From NCBI GenBank assembly GCA_964356135.1, contig CAYHGV010000065.1, positions 1 to 16,615 on the forward strand: 16,615 nt of DNA. The letters run 5' to 3'. A program made the translations under genes and the position numbers. The stretch comes from CAYHGV01 sp964356135. GTDB lineage: Bacteria; Hydrothermota; Tepidihabitantia; CAYHGV01. Numbering within the stretch: the stretch's first letter is position 1; each line of letters starts with the position of its first letter. Under the pieces are notes generated by a model. It ran no database searches. It worked only from the letters and a program-made list of their open reading frames with translations, and had not been told where the DNA came from. This document shows, piece after piece, positions 13,269 through 16,615 of the stretch.

Positions 13269-14615
13269 ATGAAACAAAAGACCGTCTTTGTCTGTCAGAA
13301 TTGCGGGTTTGAAACTCCCAAGTGGCTCGGTAAATGCCCTTCCTGTGGCAGCTGGGAAAGTTTGGTGGAAGAAACCCGCATGAAAAAAACAGTTTCCCGG
13401 GAGCGACCGGCCGGTTCGAAAGCGGTCCGACTTACCGAACTTGCCTCTTCTGCCGATGAGCGCAAGAATACCGGTATTGGAGAGCTCGATCGGGTTTTGG
13501 GCGGCGGGGTCGTGTCCGGTTCGCTGATCCTCATCGGCGGTGAGCCCGGGATTGGCAAATCAACCCTCACGCTTCAGGTCAGCGCTCAACTGTCAAAGGC
13601 GGCTACCGTCCTGTATACGTCGGGCGAAGAATCAACCGCCCAGACCAAACTCCGGGCGGAACGGCTCGGCATTACAACCGATGGCATCTTCGTTCTGGCT
13701 GAAACCGAACTAGAGAACATCATCGAGCAATTGGATTCGGTTAATCCCCGATATTTGATTGTCGACTCGATCCAGACGATGTATAAATCAAATTTGAGCG
13801 GTGCCCCGGGCAGTGTCGGGCAGGTTCGCGAATGCACCGCCGACTTGTTACGGATCGCCAAAGAACGCGGAACATCGATATTCATTATCGGTCACGTGAC
13901 CAAATTCGGCGCGATTGCCGGTCCCAAGACCCTCGAACATATGGTCGATACCGTACTCTATTTTGAAGGTGACCGTTTTCAAGAATACCGGATTCTACGG
14001 GCAGTCAAGAACCGTTTTGGTTCAACCAATGAAGTCGGTGTCTTTCAAATGACCGAGCAGGGACTGGCCGAAGTGGCAAACCCTTCGCTGTTTTTCTTAG
14101 CGGGCCGAGGTCTCAGCTATTCAGGCTCGGTTGTCGTTTCGACCATTGAAGGCAGCCGACCGCTGTTAATCGAGCTCCAGGCGTTAGCAACCCCAACCGT
14201 CTATAGCTTGCCCCAGCGGCTTGCCACCGGCTTCGACTTTCGCCGACTGTCGATGCTCCTCTGTGTTCTCGAACGACGTGCAAACATTCCCGTCGCCCAT
14301 CACGACGTCTTCTGTAATATCGTCGGCGGGTTGCGAATTGAAGAGCCGGCAGTCGATTTGGGCATCCTCGCGGCAGTTGCCTCGTCGGTCAAAAACAAAT
14401 CGATCGCGGCTGATACCGTTGTCGTCGGCGAAGTAGGCTTAGGCGGCGAAATACGCTCGGTCAGTCAAATCATCAATCGGATCAAAGAGGCAGAACGACT
14501 CGGATTCAAGCAGATGGTTCTGCCCAAGCGAAATATAACTAACGCCTCGTACGGAATCGAACTCATTGGAGTCACATCAGTACAAGAGGCTATCCAGCTA
14601 TTATTAGGAGGCTAA
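13269..14615 (+). CDS. radA: DNA repair protein RadA (Sms)
   Basis: RadA is a DnaB-like branch-migration ATPase acting in recombination with RecA. The 448-residue protein contains the N-terminal four-Cys zinc finger (Cys9, Cys12, Cys23, Cys26), Walker A GGEPGIGKST (90-99), Walker B in YLIVDSIQT (162-170), the RadA-specific KNRFG motif (247-251), and a C-terminal Lon-like domain with VGEVGLGGEIRSV. Length and domain order are normal. The start ATG has AGGTG a few bases upstream. The PIN/TRAM gene starts one base after its stop, and the ribosome binding site of that gene lies in the last radA codons. disA, often found next to radA, is absent. Confidence 0.96.
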   Translation: MKQKTVFVCQNCGFETPKWLGKCPSCGSWESLVEETRMKKTVSRERPAGSKAVRLTELASSADERKNTGIGELDRVLGGGVVSGSLILIGGEPGIGKSTLTLQVSAQLSKAATVLYTSGEESTAQTKLRAERLGITTDGIFVLAETELENIIEQLDSVNPRYLIVDSIQTMYKSNLSGAPGSVGQVRECTADLLRIAKERGTSIFIIGHVTKFGAIAGPKTLEHMVDTVLYFEGDRFQEYRILRAVKNRFGSTNEVGVFQMTEQGLAEVANPSLFFLAGRGLSYSGSVVVSTIEGSRPLLIELQALATPTVYSLPQRLATGFDFRRLSMLLCVLERRANIPVAHHDVFCNIVGGLRIEEPAVDLGILAAVASSVKNKSIAADTVVVGEVGLGGEIRSVSQIINRIKEAERLGFKQMVLPKRNITNASYGIELIGVTSVQEAIQLLLGG

Positions 14616-14616
14616 C

Positions 14617-15174
14617 ATGTTGTTCAAGAAGGACAAGATATATATCATCGACGGGTCGGCGCTCGCTGATGGCCGAATCCTGGTTCTGTTTCGATCGGGT
14701 ATTATTTCCGGCAGGGTGCTGGTTCCGGCCGGAGTACCGGAACATGAAGATGGACGTTGGCAAAAAAAGTTTGAAGAAAATTTAAAACAGCTCGAAACGA
14801 TCGCCGATGTCAAAATCGAAAAGACCCGCCAGCTCGAACAGGATGCTGACCTTGTGGCAACCGCTAAAAAGAAACGGGCCAAAGTGTTTACCATCCGCGA
14901 AGAGTTGAAAAAACTCTCAACCGAATACACGATTTTAATCGATGAGCTTTACGAATCACTCCGGCCCGCCTACCTCGCCGGTGAAGAAACTGTCGTGAGA
15001 ATTGTCAAAAAGGGAAAAGGACAGACCGAAGGCATCGGCTACTTGAAAGACGGAACGATGGTCGTCGTCGAAGATGGCGCCGAATTTCAGGGAATGAACA
15101 TTGAGATTATCATCACCGGCATGACCGAGACGACCGTCGGCCGGCTGGTCTTTGCCAAACCAAAATATCGATGA
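14617..15174 (+). CDS. YacL-like PIN/TRAM-domain protein, truncated, with degenerate PIN site
   Basis: The 185-residue protein aligns with the cytosolic half of YacL/PilT-type PIN-TRAM proteins. The PIN start YIIDGSALADGRI (9-21) corresponds to the family's LDTSVIIDGRI. The C-terminal TRAM domain (about 112-185) has LAGEETVVRIVKKGKGQ, GIGYLKDGTMVVVEDG and GRLVFAKP. YacL proteins usually carry about 100-150 membrane-spanning residues before the PIN domain; none are present. Asp12 and the Asp in LEQDADLV remain. The LEEL-type Glu is replaced around PEHED, and the late Asp (TND in relatives) reads TIR. Nuclease activity is therefore doubtful, while the TRAM domain could still bind RNA. It sits one base after radA with GGAGG in radA's end, as in genomes with radA-disA-yacL order. 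Confidence 0.82.
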   Translation: MLFKKDKIYIIDGSALADGRILVLFRSGIISGRVLVPAGVPEHEDGRWQKKFEENLKQLETIADVKIEKTRQLEQDADLVATAKKKRAKVFTIREELKKLSTEYTILIDELYESLRPAYLAGEETVVRIVKKGKGQTEGIGYLKDGTMVVVEDGAEFQGMNIEIIITGMTETTVGRLVFAKPKYR

Positions 15175-15204
15175 GACCTTCGGGGGAAAATCTTACCCGG
15201 TCCC

Positions 15205-15699
15205 GTGACTGAGATCGTAAAATACGGAGCCGAGATCTTACGGGAAACAGCCGCCCCGGTCACCGAGCTCGGGGCTCTCGCCACGCTCATTCCGGAAATG
15301 CTTACAGCGATGCACGAACATAACGGCATCGGCATTGCCGCTCCGCAATTGGGTGTGAACCAGCGCATTATTGTTATCGACCTGGGTGATGGTCCCCTCG
15401 CGCTCATTAATCCTGAAATCGTAGAAGCAAGTGAAGAGAAAGAAGTAATGGAAGAAGGTTGTTTAAGTGTTCCCCAGGTGTATGTCGAGGTTGAACGCTC
15501 CCAGCATATTCGGGTGCGGGGCTCCAACCTCGACGGTCAGCCGGCAGAACTCGAAGCCCGGGGGTTTTTAGCCCGGGTCCTACAGCATGAAATTGACCAC
15601 CTTAACGGAATCCTGATCATCGACCGGATTAGCTTCACCAAACGCCAGCTACTGAGCAGAAGATTAAATGAAATAGTCCAAAAAGGACGGGAGCTTTAA
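15205..15699 (+). CDS. def: Peptide deformylase
   Basis: This metalloenzyme removes the N-formyl group from new proteins. The 164-residue protein contains the three family motifs: GIGIAAPQLG (41-50), EEGCLSVP with metal ligand Cys86, and HEIDH with ligands His128 and His132 and catalytic Glu129. The start is GTG at 15205, giving MTEIVKYGAEIL, which matches the family N-terminus. A G-rich stretch lies further upstream than is ideal for a ribosome binding site, in a 30-base spacer able to fold weakly (CGGG with CCCG). fmt, the usual neighbour, is not next to it. Downstream a secreted peptidase gene begins one base after the stop. Confidence 0.95.
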   Translation: MTEIVKYGAEILRETAAPVTELGALATLIPEMLTAMHEHNGIGIAAPQLGVNQRIIVIDLGDGPLALINPEIVEASEEKEVMEEGCLSVPQVYVEVERSQHIRVRGSNLDGQPAELEARGFLARVLQHEIDHLNGILIIDRISFTKRQLLSRRLNEIVQKGREL

Positions 15700-15700
15700 C

Positions 15701-16615
15701 GTGAATCTAACCTTACTTTTTTTATCGGTTACACTCGCTGCCCCGAGTGTCAACCTCGAAACAGCAAAAAATATCGCGGTCAAGAAAGCAGCCCTCGACT
15801 GGCCGTCAGCCCGGTTTGGAACCACCATTCGATACTATGATTTTGACGGTGCGATTACCGCCTATGCCTTTGTCTTCTCTTTAACCGCCGATCCGTTTCC
15901 TGATTACAACTCTTTAGCGGGCGGTGCTAAGACCGGAAGAACCCTTGCCCGGCAGGCTGCCAAAACCGGTGATACTGAGCTTCTCCGCACCGCTTCGGAT
16001 TTAACCTGGGGAGTGAATCGCTACGGAACTATCGTAGTAGCCGCCCGGGTTGACCAGATGCCGATCATCGAAACCGCTAACTGCCTGCCCCGCTACTTCA
16101 CAACCCTCGACCTCGCCCGAAACCGGGCGCAGAAAATCTTGAAAGCAAACGCCAGTTTCACGAGGATCTATTACCAGGCGCCTGAAGACGAATGGTTCGG
16201 ATTTACCGACGGTTCGAAGGAGATTTTAATCAATACCTATTCCCTCCAGGTGTATGACCGCGACCAATTTCAAACCCGGGGTCAGGTTCTTTCGGAACCC
16301 GCACCGTCTCCCCCGCCTCTTGAATCTGGCTTGGCTCTGCAGATCAATCAAACCTGGGAACGGCTAACCCAAAGTACGGTTCTTACCCGGTCCGAATCCG
16401 GCTATGTCGACAGCGTTCCTTACTGCCTCTGGAGCTACGGCTGTTCTCCCACCGCTTCGGCAATGATCATGTGGTATTGGGACGAACGCGGGTATGGACG
16501 TTTGGTCGATTTTTTCTTTGATCGTTATGACGCGGTTGAAGGCGACCAGGATATTAATATGCCGAATGTTCAGCAAGAACTCGCAATCGGCATGTATACC
16601 GACAGTATGAGCGGT
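15701..16615 (+). CDS. Secreted C39-like cysteine peptidase, partial (3' end beyond window)
   Basis: An open frame of 305 codons runs from a GTG at 15701 to the window end. GGGAG lies 7 bases upstream, and an in-frame TAG at 15674 shows that this GTG is the first possible start. The N-terminus is a short hydrophobic stretch (LTLLFLSVTLAA) without positive charges, an atypical signal peptide. Residues about 18-200 look like a propeptide or accessory domain with no clear family match. A linker rich in Pro follows (APSPPPLE). From about 236 the sequence SVPYCLWSYGCSPTASAMIMWYW resembles the start of C39-like or streptopain-like (C10) cysteine peptidases, with Cys248 as probable nucleophile. The catalytic His would lie beyond the window. 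It begins one base after def, perhaps co-transcribed by chance. Confidence 0.75.
   Translation, partial: MNLTLLFLSVTLAAPSVNLETAKNIAVKKAALDWPSARFGTTIRYYDFDGAITAYAFVFSLTADPFPDYNSLAGGAKTGRTLARQAAKTGDTELLRTASDLTWGVNRYGTIVVAARVDQMPIIETANCLPRYFTTLDLARNRAQKILKANASFTRIYYQAPEDEWFGFTDGSKEILINTYSLQVYDRDQFQTRGQVLSEPAPSPPPLESGLALQINQTWERLTQSTVLTRSESGYVDSVPYCLWSYGCSPTASAMIMWYWDERGYGRLVDFFFDRYDAVEGDQDINMPNVQQELAIGMYTDSMSG

Noticed and set aside
12946..13272. Repeat protein of 11-residue units across the minisatellite
   Set aside because: All frames stay open only because the unit is 33 bases. The frame relies on 100 N, lacks a ribosome binding site and shows no coding character.

Overview
The window reads as part of a scaffold from an uncultured, free-living Gram-negative-type bacterium. 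It contains two runs of N (10 and 100 bases), which points to a draft or metagenome assembly. The dense housekeeping genes, the MCE/Mla lipid-transport genes, the many 4-20 nt gene overlaps and the hairpin-rich intergenic repeats remind me of candidate-phylum genomes of the WOR-3/Stahlbacteria kind. That placement is an impression and was not tested. No tRNA, rRNA, CRISPR array, transposase or phage gene was recognised.

Left part (1-4060). Positions 1-102 hold a 47-bp tandem repeat at the window edge. A minus-strand operon follows, transcribed right to left: gap, pgk, tpiA, secG, rplU. It is driven by a good sigma70-type promoter at 4033-4060. Three consecutive lower-glycolysis enzymes are followed by a translocon subunit and ribosomal protein bL21.

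Middle part (4060-11380, plus strand). asd (aspartate-semialdehyde dehydrogenase) has its own promoter, divergent from the gap operon and apparently giving a leaderless mRNA. A DJ-1/PfpI-like possible lipoprotein follows. After a hairpin-rich spacer comes a compact run: dtd, yicC, gmk, rpoZ, coaBC, dnaB, mlaE. It covers tRNA proofreading, RNA decay, GMP kinase, RNA polymerase omega, CoA synthesis, replicative helicase and a lipid-transporter permease, with junctions of 0 to -20 nt.

Right part (11380-16615, plus strand). An imperfect inverted repeat separates mlaE from mlaF and mlaD. The 10-N gap in mlaF is mis-sized: the real C-terminus continues in another frame and removes the switch-histidine segment from view. 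A 323-bp spacer holds a 33-bp minisatellite broken by the 100-N gap. Then come radA, a short YacL-like PIN/TRAM protein without the usual membrane domain and with a degenerate PIN site, def (peptide deformylase), and the start of a secreted C39-like cysteine peptidase that runs off the window.

Most of the window is ordinary core genome. The points most worth a second look are the three intergenic inverted-repeat elements sharing one architecture, the tandem repeats, the degenerate truncated PIN/TRAM protein, the CoaBC active-site substitutions, the probable leaderless asd transcript and the two assembly gaps.
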